DNA from: Ceratopteris richardii
Lineage: Eukaryota > Streptophyta > Polypodiopsida > Polypodiales > Pteridaceae
Direction: 5' to 3'
NCBI GenBank assembly: GCA_020310875.1
Contig: CM035430.1
Span: forward strand, 102,426,431-102,490,430
Length of the DNA stretch: 64,000 nt
This document shows positions 45,701 to 57,038 of the stretch, one piece after another. Each line of letters begins with the position of its first letter. The first letter of the stretch is position 1. The notes under the pieces were generated by a model. That model saw only the letters and a program-made list of their open reading frames with translations, was not told where the DNA came from and did not search any database. The position numbers were made by a program, and so were the translations under genes.

Positions 45701-45931
45701 CATGTTTCACTCACGTGAACATCGGAGGCCCAGTCTTACACATCACGCACGAACACATATTCTTCCATGAGCACAAGTAGAATCATTTGTTAATGGGTCC
45801 CTAAAAAGCCCCATTTTTCAAGTAAATACCCTATCACACTCTCCAGAGTCTCCACAAAGTCAAGATCAGAACCTATCCATTGCATTTGGCAACCTAAAAC
45901 TTGTAATAAACCCCCTGGACCCCAGTTGTAA
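39771..45931 (+). pseudogene. pol: GyC pol: first retropepsin to second retropepsin, three stops
   Basis: One frame throughout. Retropepsin 1 Asp codon 40391-40393; RT YVDDL at 42107-42121; RNase H Asp codon 42545-42547; zinc finger 1 about 43159-43285; zinc finger 2 about 43538-43665; integrase Asp 43751, Asp 43937, Glu 44045 (D-35-E); GPY/F-like domain about 44400-44580; retropepsin 2 LIDSGAATS with Asp codon 44876-44878 and LVLGQDWIYD near 45080-45110; basic WVPK tail from 45590. Stops: TAA 42632-42634 (from Gln), TAA 43424-43426 (from Glu), TGA 45716-45718. By comparison with GyB the original end is TAA at 45929-45931. The second retropepsin is unbroken. Confidence 0.9.
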
Positions 45932-46161
45932 ATCCATGTCCACCTACTAACTACGTCACTCTCACACTACATCATTCCGCTTAATTCTTAGGTCTACCCC
46001 ATTCCTAACTACATACACAAGCACCGAGCACTTACTAACCCCCTAACCTCTCCCGAACCTCATGTTAATGTTGTAATGGGGACACAGTGTCATTTTTGTG
46101 TCCATTGCAATGTTAACATTTATTCATATATTCTCACACAACCAGCTGCAAAGTTTTCAAC
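45932..46161 (+). other. GyC gap between pol and aORF
   Basis: Noncoding. It contains the block shared with GyA and GyB at 46058-46080 (ATGTTAATGTTGTAATGGG), a second short match CAATGTTAACA near 46108, and ATATTCTCACA followed by CCAG at 46142-46145, a possible splice acceptor. Confidence 0.5.
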
Positions 46162-49100
46162 ATGGCTGAGGTGGCAAGAACTAGCTCTCAAACAGAAACG
46201 AGCCCACAAGTGGTGGACTTAGACAGTTTACCCGTTTTGCCTGAGACAAATGAAAGACCAGAAGAATTGCAGGCCATCAAAATCATACCTATTGCAGACC
46301 CTCCCAGTGGCCATACCATGCCCATCGGAAAAGCTTCCCACTGGTTTGGTGAAGTGGCAGGACCCTTGGGAGAGGGAACGTACCTATGGGAATCAGAGTT
46401 GGACTTCAATGGGAAGCAAGGTAAATACCATTTCTTTACAAGAGAATTCGAGAAGTTACAAAATGCAGAAGGTCTACGTTCGATATGGGAGAAGGCAGGA
46501 TTGGATGCATATTTCAGTGCACGGCTCCCAAAGCCTGACTTCATGTGATGCTACTATCTCATCAACACCTTGACTACAAACAAGAACCCAAAAGGTGCAA
46601 GCTCATTTGTGATTCCATCTCTGACAAAGGGGAATGAGCTCAAGAGGTTCAGGCTATCAAACAGCTTGGTGAGAGAGGCCCTAGATATGCGTGGAATGCA
46701 TATTCCAATAGAGAAGGAGACCCTAGTGCCTGATTACATGAAGAATCGAAGCCTCACCAAACTCAAGGACATGGTGTCCATGACGCCTAATATTGCGATA
46801 CACCTTCGCATGTGGATGCAACACTTTGCTTTTCCTACCCAAGATAGATTCACCATGCCGCCCAAAAAGATTTGGTTTAGTTTGTATCTGGCAGAGACAC
46901 AGAGCCTCACCATCAACTTACCCCACTGGATAATTGATCAGATACACCTAGCTCACAAACGATGGCCGCAGAAACAGGTTTTATATGGATGTTGTGCTCT
47001 GACGAGAATAATTTATAGGTGTTTGGCTTATGACATCCCTATTCAACGGGCCCTAATGTGGAATCGTGTAGAGCAGTTTAGAGGCAGGACATCCACTGGA
47101 CCCCCTTCTAAGAAGATGAGAGGTACTGTCCAAGTCCCTTGTGCTCAACCACGTGGAGCCACCCTAACACCAGACGTCACCCCTCCACCCCGAAGAGTCC
47201 GACCATTCACACTCCGATTTCCAAGACGCAGCACCGATGGTCCTAACTTGATATTCCCTCCCATCCCAACCGATCTTGAATTTCCTAGTGGAGCACCTTT
47301 GGAAGAACTCACGAATGAAGACTTTGAACAATTATTACAAGATGTAGAGCTGGAGGCAGAAGAGGCACAACAAGTGGAGAATGTGCAAACGCAGGCAACA
47401 ACCTCCCAAGTACCTGTCACCACAGTTGAAGTGGATGAAGAGGATGATGAAGATGAAGAACAGGAGGAAGATGAGGAGGATTATGATCAAGAGCATCATG
47501 ATGAGCAACAAGAAGTGCCAGAACTTGTAGGTGCACCTGCATATACAGCTCAACTACAAAGGTTATACGACACAATCAAAGCAGTACAAGAAAGGCATCA
47601 ACTCTCTCTTGTATCAGGTCAAGCTTTAATGCAAGAAATGCTATCAGATGATGGGGTGGATCAACATTTCATTGACACCCTCAAATTAGTGTTAGAATCT
47701 TTAGGAGTTCTGGAGGCTGTCCACACAGCAGTCCGCCAGTCCATGAGGTATGACAAACACAGAGTTGACACATTACCACGAGCAGGTAAGACTATCAGGA
47801 TACCCGTCACAGAACAAGAAGTACCCATTGAAACCATAGCTACCCCCACCACCACCATTGACCTCTCTGCTGAAACCTTCGTTCAGACATCACCCATCTC
47901 ACCCCAGCATCACCCATCACCACCTTCTCCACCCCCACCACCACCTCCCACCATGGAAGAAATGACAGTCATCACCTCTACCTTCACTTATAACCCATCC
48001 TCATTCACATCATTCACATTTCAAGAACCCACCTCACAAGACACCCTCTTCTCTTTCGTCACCAATCCTTTGTACACTTCAACCCTTCTATCCTCCGAAC
48101 CCATAACTGGCCATCCCATAATTCCAAGTGTGGTTGGAAACCCGGCACCCACAGAAGGCACCCTGTGTTTCCCAGCCTATCCCCCAATACGGGTACCTCC
48201 ATTCCATGACCCTCACTTCCCATCTGGCCCCTACACCTCTTTCAACCTGACCTCACCACCCCAATACCCGTCCTTTGTGGAGCAGTTCATCCGCTCTCCA
48301 ATGTTTTAGAGGCACATTTCCCCGATGTTCGCAACGACATCAATTTACACGAACACCACACTCACTTCACCTACCATACCCACCTACAAGGTAGCCCCTG
48401 TACACACCACTCTATCTGACCCAATGGACATTTCACCCACCACAGCACCTCTCCCCACAATTCCACCCTCTTCCCCTCCACTACCCCCCACCTCACCACT
48501 CACCACATCATTGGCACACACAGCATTCACTACCTCCCTCCCCAATCCCACCTCCCCTACATTTCAAACTTTTCCCCTTGCATCTCATAATGTAAATAGC
48601 ACGTTCAATACATTACTTCAGTGTGCACATCAACTACAACAAGAATACCATCAATTGGAAGAATGCACTGCTGCCCTCCAGGCAGAATCTCAGCGTCTGC
48701 AAGCTAGAGTCAACACTCTTGAAGCTGATTACCAAACGCTCCTATCCGAGCATACCACCTTACAGCAGGCTCACTCCGAATTGGAATCAAAGACATCGAC
48801 AGTAGATGATCAAGCAGTCAAGGAACTAGAAACAGTGCTCCAAGCGCAAATGATATCTAATGCTACACTCAGACGCAACCTTGGGCTATTAAGGAAGCAT
48901 ATGGCAACAACAAGAGGCTTCAGCAACAAAACCAAGACAACTTTGAAGCGGCTATGGAAGGAACTGTAGGAGCAACCATTAGCCCTACCAAGTATAGAGC
49001 AGTCCCATCGGAAGACATTCGCATCTTACTCGAGGAGCATGCAAATTTCTTGGAGTCATATGAAAAGTTAGAGACTGAATGTGCGGATCTAAGGAAGCAG

Positions 49101-50545
49101 ATAGCCAGTGCCCCCACAGCTCAACAGGAGCCAATAATCTTGCAACCCTCTACAGAAGAATTAGAGACCCTCCGGAAACAGGTGACCGAACTCCAAGCAC
49201 ATCTCTTACCATATGAAAGGCCACCCTCGCCAACTGAAGAACCAGAACCTGAAATAGTGGTGGAAATCCCCGTCAATGATACTTATGAAGAGCTGCACGA
49301 GCCGATGCCAACACCCGATGGTCGGACTACAGAGGAAGGACAGGACACTTTAGAAATTCAAGTTCCAGATTGGGTCAAAAGGGTCGAGAAAGTGGGTAAG
49401 ACACATGATGATCGCGTTGCCGTGCAAATGCAATCTCTCACAAATCTGGAAGAAACTGTCCTTCGGTCTTCTTACTTTCAGAACCTATCCCACCAACGGT
49501 TAATCACAACATCAGAGTCACAATACATGCCTTATTTTGTCTTGCTACATGATTATAATGCAGAAGTTAAAAGACATACAGGGAAGGAGCCCACATTTGC
49601 CACTCAATTTGTGCCAGAGGACTTCCTGACAGATGCGCGTGCTGGATCAATCTTCGAGCCTAATTGGCATGCACGTCTACTAACCGATTACCCTGAGATG
49701 ATGAGCACTTGGGCAACCATGCCACTGTATATCAAGTATAATCCATGTTATTGCCCAATGGTACGTCGCAGATCATGGCAAGCATTTGCGATCAAGGTAC
49801 GCAACAATAAAGAATGCTCGGCTTGGGTTAACTATCCATATTTTGCTCCACCTCGAGGGACCCCAACCGTAGCCTACATGATATCAACAATTCGGCACTG
49901 GTCTACACGTCTAAATAATGTACCCGACATAGCAGCGAAAATGTGTATGAAAATATTCGAGCTCATGACCATTGTCTTCAAAACCTTTCGGAAGGTACAA
50001 GCTCCATACATCTCTGCCCCTGGATTCTCTCAAGGTAACAAGGATTTAGTCTACGACATGAGCGAGACTCCCTCGGTCACTATAATCTTTGCTTGGCATG
50101 CACGAATAAAGTACTTACCCGCATGCTTCAAGCAGACATTTGAGGAAATGTTCTCTACGGATTCTGGGAATATCATTCAAAAATTTTCATTCCCAGACCC
50201 ACACATTTGCTACATCTATTCGCAGTAGAACAAGCGATCCATGCAGATCAGTTACGTCTGCCACATCTGGACATTCTAGGACCAATTGATTGGGATTGTA
50301 TGATGACAAACTTGGCCAGCGGACTACGCATACAAGAACATCAACTTGCCACTCAGGTTGTGGAATATTACATCCAACACTCCCAGCAACAAGGGTCTGT
50401 CAGGGACGACAGACGCGAGAGAGGGGGGGGTGTTGAGAGTAGTATGGGCACCCAAGGACTGACTAGACAAGGAAGCCCGCGGAGAGAGTCAGAGCAAGGT
50501 GAAGGATTAAGTAGACAGAGCAGTCAACGCAAATCTGGCAGATAG
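46162..50545 (+). pseudogene. GyC aORF: large downstream ORF, broken; end lies in the 3' LTR
   Basis: ATG at 46162 (MAEVARTSSQ). N-terminal domain to about 47120 with ASHWFGEV, YHFFTREFEKLQN and IWFSLYLAE; acidic and Pro/Thr-rich middle (47430-48560); coiled-coil-like stretch (48600-48950); conserved C-terminal domain (49380-50220) with PYFVLLHDYNAEVKRHT, YIKYNPCYCPMVRRRSW and ISTIRHW. Breaks: TGA 46546-46548, TAG 48307-48309, a small deletion with frameshift near 48915, and a frameshift near 50160. The final frame (50207-50545) crosses the polypurine tract at 50417-50430 and ends 115 bp inside U3 with an Arg/Ser-rich tail like that of GyB. Function unknown. Confidence 0.82.
50417..50430 (+). 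other. GyC polypurine tract, inside the aORF
   Basis: GAGAGA followed by a G run abuts the 3' LTR and encodes Glu-Arg-Gly-Gly-Gly in the aORF, as in GyB. Confidence 0.88.
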
Positions 50546-51061
50546 GCCCTTCAAATTTTTCCAAATCAACATCTTTACAACAGTGATTCTCATCACTAAC
50601 AATCATTGTAAATACCATTTCATTTTGTAGCTCCATTTTGTGCAAGCCAAGGAGTCCTTGAGCTTGAGGAGCTTTAGAAGTACCTACCTGTCAGTTTTCA
50701 CATCTTTTAGACTTTGTTTGAACCTCCAAATAGGGTAGAGAACCTAATTTTTAACTAGGCCAGACACTAGGTCTGGGCACGGCCAAAACCTAGTCAAAAA
50801 CTATAAATAGAGCTAGAGAGCTCATTTTTGAGGTTAGCTTGTAACTGAATTGAACTTCTATGAGCTTTTTGAAAGTAATCTAAGAACTCCATTGCTTCTC
50901 ACTCTTTGTCTTGCCGTGTGTGCACGTGTGTGTGTATGTGTGTGCATGCTAGTGTGCTTCTCACTCACGCACTTGTGCCTTCACTTGCTCGAGGTCATCA
51001 TACCATCCTCATGTCTTCCCAGATTGACATTAAAGGAGGTGCTACTCATCACTGAGCTACA
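50431..51061 (+). repeat. GyC 3' LTR (631 bp)
   Basis: Pairs with 34346-34979. A 3 bp deletion (TAA) near 50622 and about 16 substitutions distinguish the pair. The first 115 bp are coding. Confidence 0.95.
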
Positions 51062-51066
51062 CTCCT
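51062..51066. repeat. Target site duplication of GyC, right copy (CTCCT)
   Basis: Matches 34341-34345. Confidence 0.92.
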
Positions 51067-51633
51067 CACCTAGATTATCCTCAATGTCTATGCACATGCG
51101 CACACACTCTTCTATAGTTCTAGGGTCCTTCAGATACACATATAACCTGAGCTTGGTGCTCAACAATCCATCTAAGAACAAAGCCACTTGCTTGGCTGGT
51201 GTGGGTAGCTCAGGCATCGGGCACCTCTCTAGGTATTGCCTAAACCGTCTTCCTGCTAGTCTGACCGTCTCTTGAGGTGTTTGCTTGAAGCTATGAATTA
51301 GTGAGGAAGTGTTGTGCCTTATGCCACTCTTAGAAAACTCAATGATAAATGCCTCTAGGAGCTGGTCTATGTTTCTGAAATGCCTCTCGTTCAGTGGTTG
51401 AAACCACGTAAGGGCAGTGTTCCTAAGGGTTAGACCAAAAGCATTATATTGTGTGAATAGGTCCTCTACCTGTTCAGCTTTCAAGACTTGCCTAAATTCT
51501 GCCACATGGTCATAAGGGTCTCCAGTGCCATCGAAGTAATTCTTCATGGACTTCACCAGTTGAGTTGGCCTCAGGGTCCTAGTGTGTTCTCTCGGCCTTG
51601 GCAAAGGAAAATCTTCAGCATTTCTTTGGTTCC
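51067..51633 (-). pseudogene. gag: GyA gag, middle part (Gag core)
   Basis: On the minus strand it reads open from NAEDFPLPRPREHTRTLRP through MKNYFDGTGDPYDHVAEF and FLDGLLSTKLRLYVYL to MCIDIEDNLGEE. This segment itself carries no stop. It is bounded by Co2 on the right and GyC on the left. Confidence 0.92.
51629..51633. repeat. Target site duplication of Co2, left copy (GTTCC)
   Basis: GTTCC precedes the Co2 5' LTR here and follows its 3' LTR at 58068-58072. Confidence 0.93.
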
Positions 51634-52664
51634 TGTTGGTGCATGACAATCATCAATTGAAGAATTATGGAGAAATGAAGTCAAGGAGTCAAGAAGAGAA
51701 CAAATTCAGATGGTTGAAGGAAGGGCATATTCAGAAAATCCAAAGATATATACACATATGTACATTAGCTGACTTATACCTTTGTCTAGTCATACACTTG
51801 TATATATTCATCTATAAATATGTTGGAAAATGTCCGGCAAAGTGAGCAGAAGAAGAATAGAGAATAGAGAGATAGAAATTAGTTGTAAGAAGTGTCATTA
51901 GACACATGAAGAGTGAGTGAATTGTCCATCCTCACTCAGATGTAATTTTTCTGAGAAATCGAAAAATCTTGCGCCCGATATTTTGCTGTCTGCTCCTTCT
52001 ATGTTCAATCTTTGGAGAAATCCTTCTGCACATATCTAAGTCCATAGCTAATCTATCTATGGCTAGAATTTGAGAGGTTAATTGCAATCAGGCTGAGAGA
52101 ATTTTGTTTAGGAACATTCATATGTAAGAATGTTCTAAGAGTCGTAAAATCTGGCGCACATTTCATCTTCAAAGAAATAGTCAGTGCTCAGTCCACAGTG
52201 TAAAGTTTTACACAAGTGAGGGCTTAAAATCTAAGTTGGAAGGTAAGCCATCTATGGCTAAAAGATCTTGATCAAACGGGTTCGACATTGTGAGAACCAG
52301 TGCTAAGAAGTTGCAGGTGTCAAAGTCGCCATTGCAGAGAAGCTCTTTCAGACATAGGTAAAGTGTTTCACACATTTCTCAGTGTGTACTCAATCATTTT
52401 GAGAAATTTAACTTGGTAAAGTTGCGCAATCTCAAGGCGAAGTATTGTGCAAAATTTTGTCAAAAACTTTACAGAATTGATTAGTCAATGAGTGATTAAT
52501 CTGCAGCAGACTTTTCTGAGAATTTGATCTTTTTCAGAATAGTCAATTTCTTGACAAGTTAGTAATTGTTTTCAAGATTTGGTGGAGTCTAAAGTTATTC
52601 TTGGTCTAGAGGTGGTCTAATACCAAGGATAGCTTGTTCTTTTGGAGATTAACACTCTCCATCA
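51634..52664 (+). repeat. Co2 5' LTR (1031 bp)
   Basis: Starts TGTTGGTGCATG and ends CTCCATCA. TATAAATA at 51813-51820. Pairs with 57039-58067; differences seen at the 26th base, near 51830, 52001, 52411 and 52455, and a 2 bp indel near 52540. Confidence 0.95.
51813..51820 (+). promoter_or_regulatory. Co2 5' LTR TATA box
   Basis: TATAAATA, also present in the 3' LTR (57218-57225) and in the Co3 LTR (62830-62837). Confidence 0.6.
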
Positions 52665-52665
52665 G

Positions 52666-52677
52666 TGGTATCAGAGC
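52666..52677 (+). other. Co2 primer binding site (tRNA-iMet type)
   Basis: TGGTATCAGAGC one base after the LTR, the usual copia primer site complementary to the initiator tRNA-Met 3' end. Confidence 0.92.
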
Positions 52678-52886
52678 AGGTTGTGTCAAAATTGAAGTGA
52701 AGGAGACTCCAACTACTGCAGAAATATAAAACTTTACATTTCGAAGGTGCAAAGGTTAAAGTGTGAAGAAAGATTGAAGGAAGACATACAAAGAGCATCA
52801 AAAGGATCAGAAGGAGCAACATTCGAAGTAAAGGTACATTCATTATCTGTAAAGGTTAAAGATTTGAAGCTACAGGTGAAGTAAAG

Positions 52887-55800
52887 ATGGGAGATAGTCT
52901 CCAAATTGAAAAGTTGGATAGAGAGAACTATCCTGCATGGTCTATGAGGATGGAAGCTCATCTTATGAGCAAAGATCTGATAGGATACATCACAGGAGAT
53001 GAAGAAAAGCCAGAATTCAGAGATCCTAGTGTTCCAACTAGGGAGGAGCTTGCAGACTTGAAGAATTGGATGAAGAAGGATGCTCAAGCAAGAAGCATCA
53101 TCTACATGGCAGTCAATGACTATTTGCTTCCTCACATTAGAGGACTTGAAAGTGCATGTGACATTTGGAATGCTTTGGAAGAGCATTTCCAAAATACAAC
53201 CAAATCAAGGAAGGCTTCACTATGGGCAGAGTTTACTACCTTCAAGAAGAAGGCCTCACAATCAATCTCTGATTATGTGACAAAGATGAAGGACATTGCA
53301 GATTCTTTAGGTGCAGTGGATGAAGATATTGAAGAAGACAAATTGGTAAGACAAATACTCACAGGGCTAAGAGGAGATGAGAAGTGGAAGCCTTTCATTT
53401 TATCTACAGAACTTTCATTAGATCACTTTACTCCTGATTTGAATCAATTGTTAGGTCATATGCTAACTTTTGAGAATGATGTCAAAGGAGATGTTGATAA
53501 GAGTGCAGGTCATGCAATGTATTCTAAAGACAAGAAGAAAGCCAACAAAGGGAAGCAACAATCAGGTGAAGAAGAAGGTACTTCAAACCAAGCAAACTTC
53601 ATAAGAGGAAGAGGAAATGGCAGAAGTAGAGGAAGAGGCAGAAACAACAAAGATAATGCAAGAGCTTGTTGGATATGTGGTAAGACCAATCATCTATATC
53701 ATGATTGTTGGCATAATAATCAAAACAATGGTAATTATCAACACTTTAATCAAAGAGCAAGAGGTGGTAGATTTCAGAGAGGAAACTTCAGAGGTAGAGG
53801 TGGTAGGAATTCTTTTGGAAGAGGTGGTGGAAGAAACTTCCAAAGTCAATCCTATAATAACACCTACTACAACTATGCATCAGATCAAAAGGAGGACTCG
53901 ACTCTCATTATGAATACATGTGAAACTTCACATGAGGACATGAGAGTGTTTTATATTGATTCAGGATGTAGTAATCATTTGAGTGGAAATATTGCTTTGA
54001 TGACTGATCTAGATCATAATGCAATTAATCATACAGTTCAGACAGGTGATAATACAAAGCATAAGGTAAAGTCAATTGGTTCAGTCAAAGCTAAGGATGG
54101 GAGCACTCTTCTGAGTAAGGTACTTTATGTTCCCACAATTCCAAAGAATTTGATCAGTGTAGGTTATGAGGTAAGGTTTACCAATGATGGAGTTTATGTG
54201 GAAGACCCTAGTCAAGGGTATAAACAAGTTATTGCAGGAAAGAAAGAAGGAAGGCTCTTCACATTGAAGGTACAAGGAAATGTTGGGCATGCTATGTTCA
54301 CATATGGAGAGCAGAAGGTGTCAGAATTGGATCTTTGGCACAAAAGACTTGGACACTTTAATGAAAGAGGTATCAAAGAAATGATTAACAATGATTCAGT
54401 GCTTGGAATGCCTAACATTGCAGGTCAACACATGACATACAGATGTGAGGCATGTCAATTAGGTAAGGCTCATAAGCAATCCTATTCCAAGCATGGGTTT
54501 ATGTATTCAGAAAGACTTGAATTGGTGCATACAGATGTGTGGGGTCCTTCAAAGGACTTTAGTATAAATGGTTCAAGATATTATGTCATATATGTTGATG
54601 ATGCTACCAGGTGGATCACAATTTATGTGATTAAAGAAAAGTCAGAAGTGTTTAATACATTTAAACACTATCATGCATATGCAGAAAGGATTACAGGTCA
54701 AAGATTAAAGAGACTAAGGTCAGATGGAGGGGGAGAGTATTTTTCAAATGAGTTCAATGATTATTTGTGGAATGCAGGTATAAAGAGAGAAGTTACTTGC
54801 AGGTATTCTCCTCAACAAAATGGGGTAGCAGAAAGAAGAAACAGGACTCTTGTTGAGTTTGCAAGGTCCATGATGAAAGAGAAGAATTGCCCAAATTATT
54901 TGTGGGCAGAGGCTGTAAACACAGCTACATATTTGGTTAATAGATTGCCTTGTAAAGCTTTGCAGGGCATGACACCATATGAAGCTTGGTGGGGTAAGAA
55001 ACCTACCTTGGATCATTGCAAGATATTTGGATGCTTGGCATATGCATATGTGCCATCTCAATTGAGGCATAAGTTGGAACCTAAGGCAGAAAAGTATGTA
55101 TTCATTGGTTATGATGATAAGCAAATGGGATACAGGTTGTGGAGTCCATCCACAAAGCAATTTATTGTATCCAAGGATGTTACATTTGATGAGCAAGGTA
55201 CTTGGTATGCAGGTAAATATAATGAACATGCAGATGATGAAGAAGTAGTGGATCAAAGAAAAGGTAAAGCAAAGATTCAATTACTTGATGAAAGTGAGAA
55301 CAATGAAGTGCAGGTTGAAGTTGAAGAGAGGCCAAGGTTTGATCCAGAATGTGATGAACCAGAAACTTCAAGAAGTGCAGAAGTTAGGAGGTCATCTAGG
55401 CACAAATGGCAACCTACAAGGTATAGCTATGACACTTCATTCTTAACTACTAAAGATTATGCTTATTTGGTAAAAGCAGATGAAGACCCTTCTACATATG
55501 AAGAGGCCAAAGGGAAGAAGAATTGGGAAGATGCTATGCAAGAGGAGTATGATGCATTGATAGAGAATCAAACATGGGATTTGGTTCCTAAACCTAATAG
55601 TCAGAAGATCATTGGATGTAAGTGGGTTTACAAAACAAAGAGATTTGCAGATGGAAGTGTGTCTAGGTACAAAGCTAGACTTGTTGTGAAAGGGTATGCA
55701 CAGACATATGGAGTGGACTATGATGAGACTTATAGTCCTGTGGCAAAGATGACAACCATCAGGACACTCATAGCAATTGCTGCTTGCAAAGGTTGGAAGT

Positions 55801-57023
55801 TATCTCAATTAGATGTAAAAAATGCTTTCTTGAATGGTTACATTTCAGATGAAGTCTACATGGAGCAACCAGATGGGCTCAAAGATCAAGTGAGTCCAAA
55901 TTATGTGTGTAAGCTCAAGAGAGCTTTGTATGGGTTAAAGCAAGCCCCAAGGGCTTGGAATTATAGGCTTGTAAAATTCTTGAATGATCTTGGATTTCAA
56001 GCATCAAAGGCAGATAGTAGCTTGCTAGTCAAGGCAAGTGAAGATGGGTTCATTTATGTTTGTATTTATGTTGATGACATAATACTTACAGGAACAGATG
56101 ATAAAGGAATACAAATGATCAAGAAGCAGATGGAGAAAGAGTTCAAAATCAGTGATTTGGGGAACCTATCATTCTTCTTGGGAATGGAGATTTCTTATAC
56201 TCAACATGGAGTATATGTGACACAAGGAAGGTATCTTAAAAATTTGCTAACCAAATTTAAAATGGAAGATTGCAGGGTTGCACCTACACCTTTGGAAGTG
56301 AACCATAAATTGTCTAGGTTTGGAGGAGAAGAGTTCAGAGATATGAAACTCTATCAAAGTTTGGTTGGTAGCTTGATTTATGCTACATTGACAAGGCCTG
56401 ATTTGTCATATGCAGTTGGTGTGCTTTTACAATTTATGCATTGTCCTAGAAAGGAACATTGGATTGCAGGACAAAGAGTACTTAGGTACATCAAGGGTAC
56501 ACTCAGAGAAGGGTTGTACTATGGATTTACTTCTGATACAAGAGTGAAGATATATAGTGATGCAGATTGGGCAGGTAATGTGGATGATAGAAGATCAACA
56601 CATGGATACTTGTGCTATGTAGGAGACAAATTGATTTCATGGTGTTCCAAGAAGCAACATACACTTGCTTTGTCATCTACAGAAGCAGAATATAAAGGTA
56701 TGGTGGAAGCTGCAAAAGAGGTAATATGGCTAAAGACACTTTTGAAAGTTTTTGATGTGATTCAGAGTACTCCTATTATTTGTGGAGACAATATGAGTTC
56801 ATTATACTTGGCAGCTAATCCTGTATTTCATGCTAGAACTAAGCATATTGAAATACAGTATCATTTTCTGAGAGAGAAGGTCATTGAGAGGGAGATTGAA
56901 GTCATACACACTCCCACAAAAGATCAAGTTGCAGATATGATGACAAAAAGTCTAGATGGACCAAAACTACAAAGATTCAAGGATATGGCTGGAGTAAAGA
57001 AGATAGAGAAGAACCTCAATTAA
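52887..57023 (+). CDS. gag-pol: Co2 Gag-Pol polyprotein, intact
   Basis: 1378 codons from ATG 52887 (MGDSLQIEKLDRENYPAW). Gag of the UBN2 type (residues 1-215); zinc knuckle CWICGKTNHLYHDC (C-x2-C-x4-H-x4-C) near 261-274, flanked by Arg-Gly-rich RNA-binding runs; protease YIDSGCSNH with Asp358; GAG-pre-integrase LWHKRLGH near 480 with C-x2-C; integrase core Asp550 (HTDVWGP), Asp613 (RSDGGGEY), Glu649 (NGVAERRN), D-35-E; RT with LNGYISDEVYMEQP and YVDDI (1061-1065); RNase H with YSDADWAG, STEAEYKG and ARTKHIEIQYHF. Gag and Pol are in one frame. All catalytic residues are intact. The ATG has an adenine-rich context (GTAAAGATGG). Confidence 0.96.
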   Translation: MGDSLQIEKLDRENYPAWSMRMEAHLMSKDLIGYITGDEEKPEFRDPSVPTREELADLKNWMKKDAQARSIIYMAVNDYLLPHIRGLESACDIWNALEEHFQNTTKSRKASLWAEFTTFKKKASQSISDYVTKMKDIADSLGAVDEDIEEDKLVRQILTGLRGDEKWKPFILSTELSLDHFTPDLNQLLGHMLTFENDVKGDVDKSAGHAMYSKDKKKANKGKQQSGEEEGTSNQANFIRGRGNGRSRGRGRNNKDNARACWICGKTNHLYHDCWHNNQNNGNYQHFNQRARGGRFQRGNFRGRGGRNSFGRGGGRNFQSQSYNNTYYNYASDQKEDSTLIMNTCETSHEDMRVFYIDSGCSNHLSGNIALMTDLDHNAINHTVQTGDNTKHKVKSIGSVKAKDGSTLLSKVLYVPTIPKNLISVGYEVRFTNDGVYVEDPSQGYKQVIAGKKEGRLFTLKVQGNVGHAMFTYGEQKVSELDLWHKRLGHFNERGIKEMINNDSVLGMPNIAGQHMTYRCEACQLGKAHKQSYSKHGFMYSERLELVHTDVWGPSKDFSINGSRYYVIYVDDATRWITIYVIKEKSEVFNTFKHYHAYAERITGQRLKRLRSDGGGEYFSNEFNDYLWNAGIKREVTCRYSPQQNGVAERRNRTLVEFARSMMKEKNCPNYLWAEAVNTATYLVNRLPCKALQGMTPYEAWWGKKPTLDHCKIFGCLAYAYVPSQLRHKLEPKAEKYVFIGYDDKQMGYRLWSPSTKQFIVSKDVTFDEQGTWYAGKYNEHADDEEVVDQRKGKAKIQLLDESENNEVQVEVEERPRFDPECDEPETSRSAEVRRSSRHKWQPTRYSYDTSFLTTKDYAYLVKADEDPSTYEEAKGKKNWEDAMQEEYDALIENQTWDLVPKPNSQKIIGCKWVYKTKRFADGSVSRYKARLVVKGYAQTYGVDYDETYSPVAKMTTIRTLIAIAACKGWKLSQLDVKNAFLNGYISDEVYMEQPDGLKDQVSPNYVCKLKRALYGLKQAPRAWNYRLVKFLNDLGFQASKADSSLLVKASEDGFIYVCIYVDDIILTGTDDKGIQMIKKQMEKEFKISDLGNLSFFLGMEISYTQHGVYVTQGRYLKNLLTKFKMEDCRVAPTPLEVNHKLSRFGGEEFRDMKLYQSLVGSLIYATLTRPDLSYAVGVLLQFMHCPRKEHWIAGQRVLRYIKGTLREGLYYGFTSDTRVKIYSDADWAGNVDDRRSTHGYLCYVGDKLISWCSKKQHTLALSSTEAEYKGMVEAAKEVIWLKTLLKVFDVIQSTPIICGDNMSSLYLAANPVFHARTKHIEIQYHFLREKVIEREIEVIHTPTKDQVADMMTKSLDGPKLQRFKDMAGVKKIEKNLN

Positions 57024-57038
57024 TGATTGAGGGGGAGC
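57024..57038 (+). other. Co2 polypurine tract
   Basis: GATTGAGGGGGAGC directly before the TGTTGG that opens the 3' LTR. Confidence 0.88.

Larger units (their letters stand above)
34346..51061 (+). mobile_element. GyC: complete-length Tat/Athila-like gypsy element, inactive
   Basis: This 16,716 bp element has LTRs of 634 and 631 bp and is flanked by CTCCT. It is in the opposite orientation to GyA and GyB and inserted in GyA gag. The LTRs differ at about 16 positions plus small indels by eye, about as much as those of GyA, so it inserted not long after GyA. Every coding region has stops or frameshifts, but the domain order matches GyB throughout. Confidence 0.95.
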
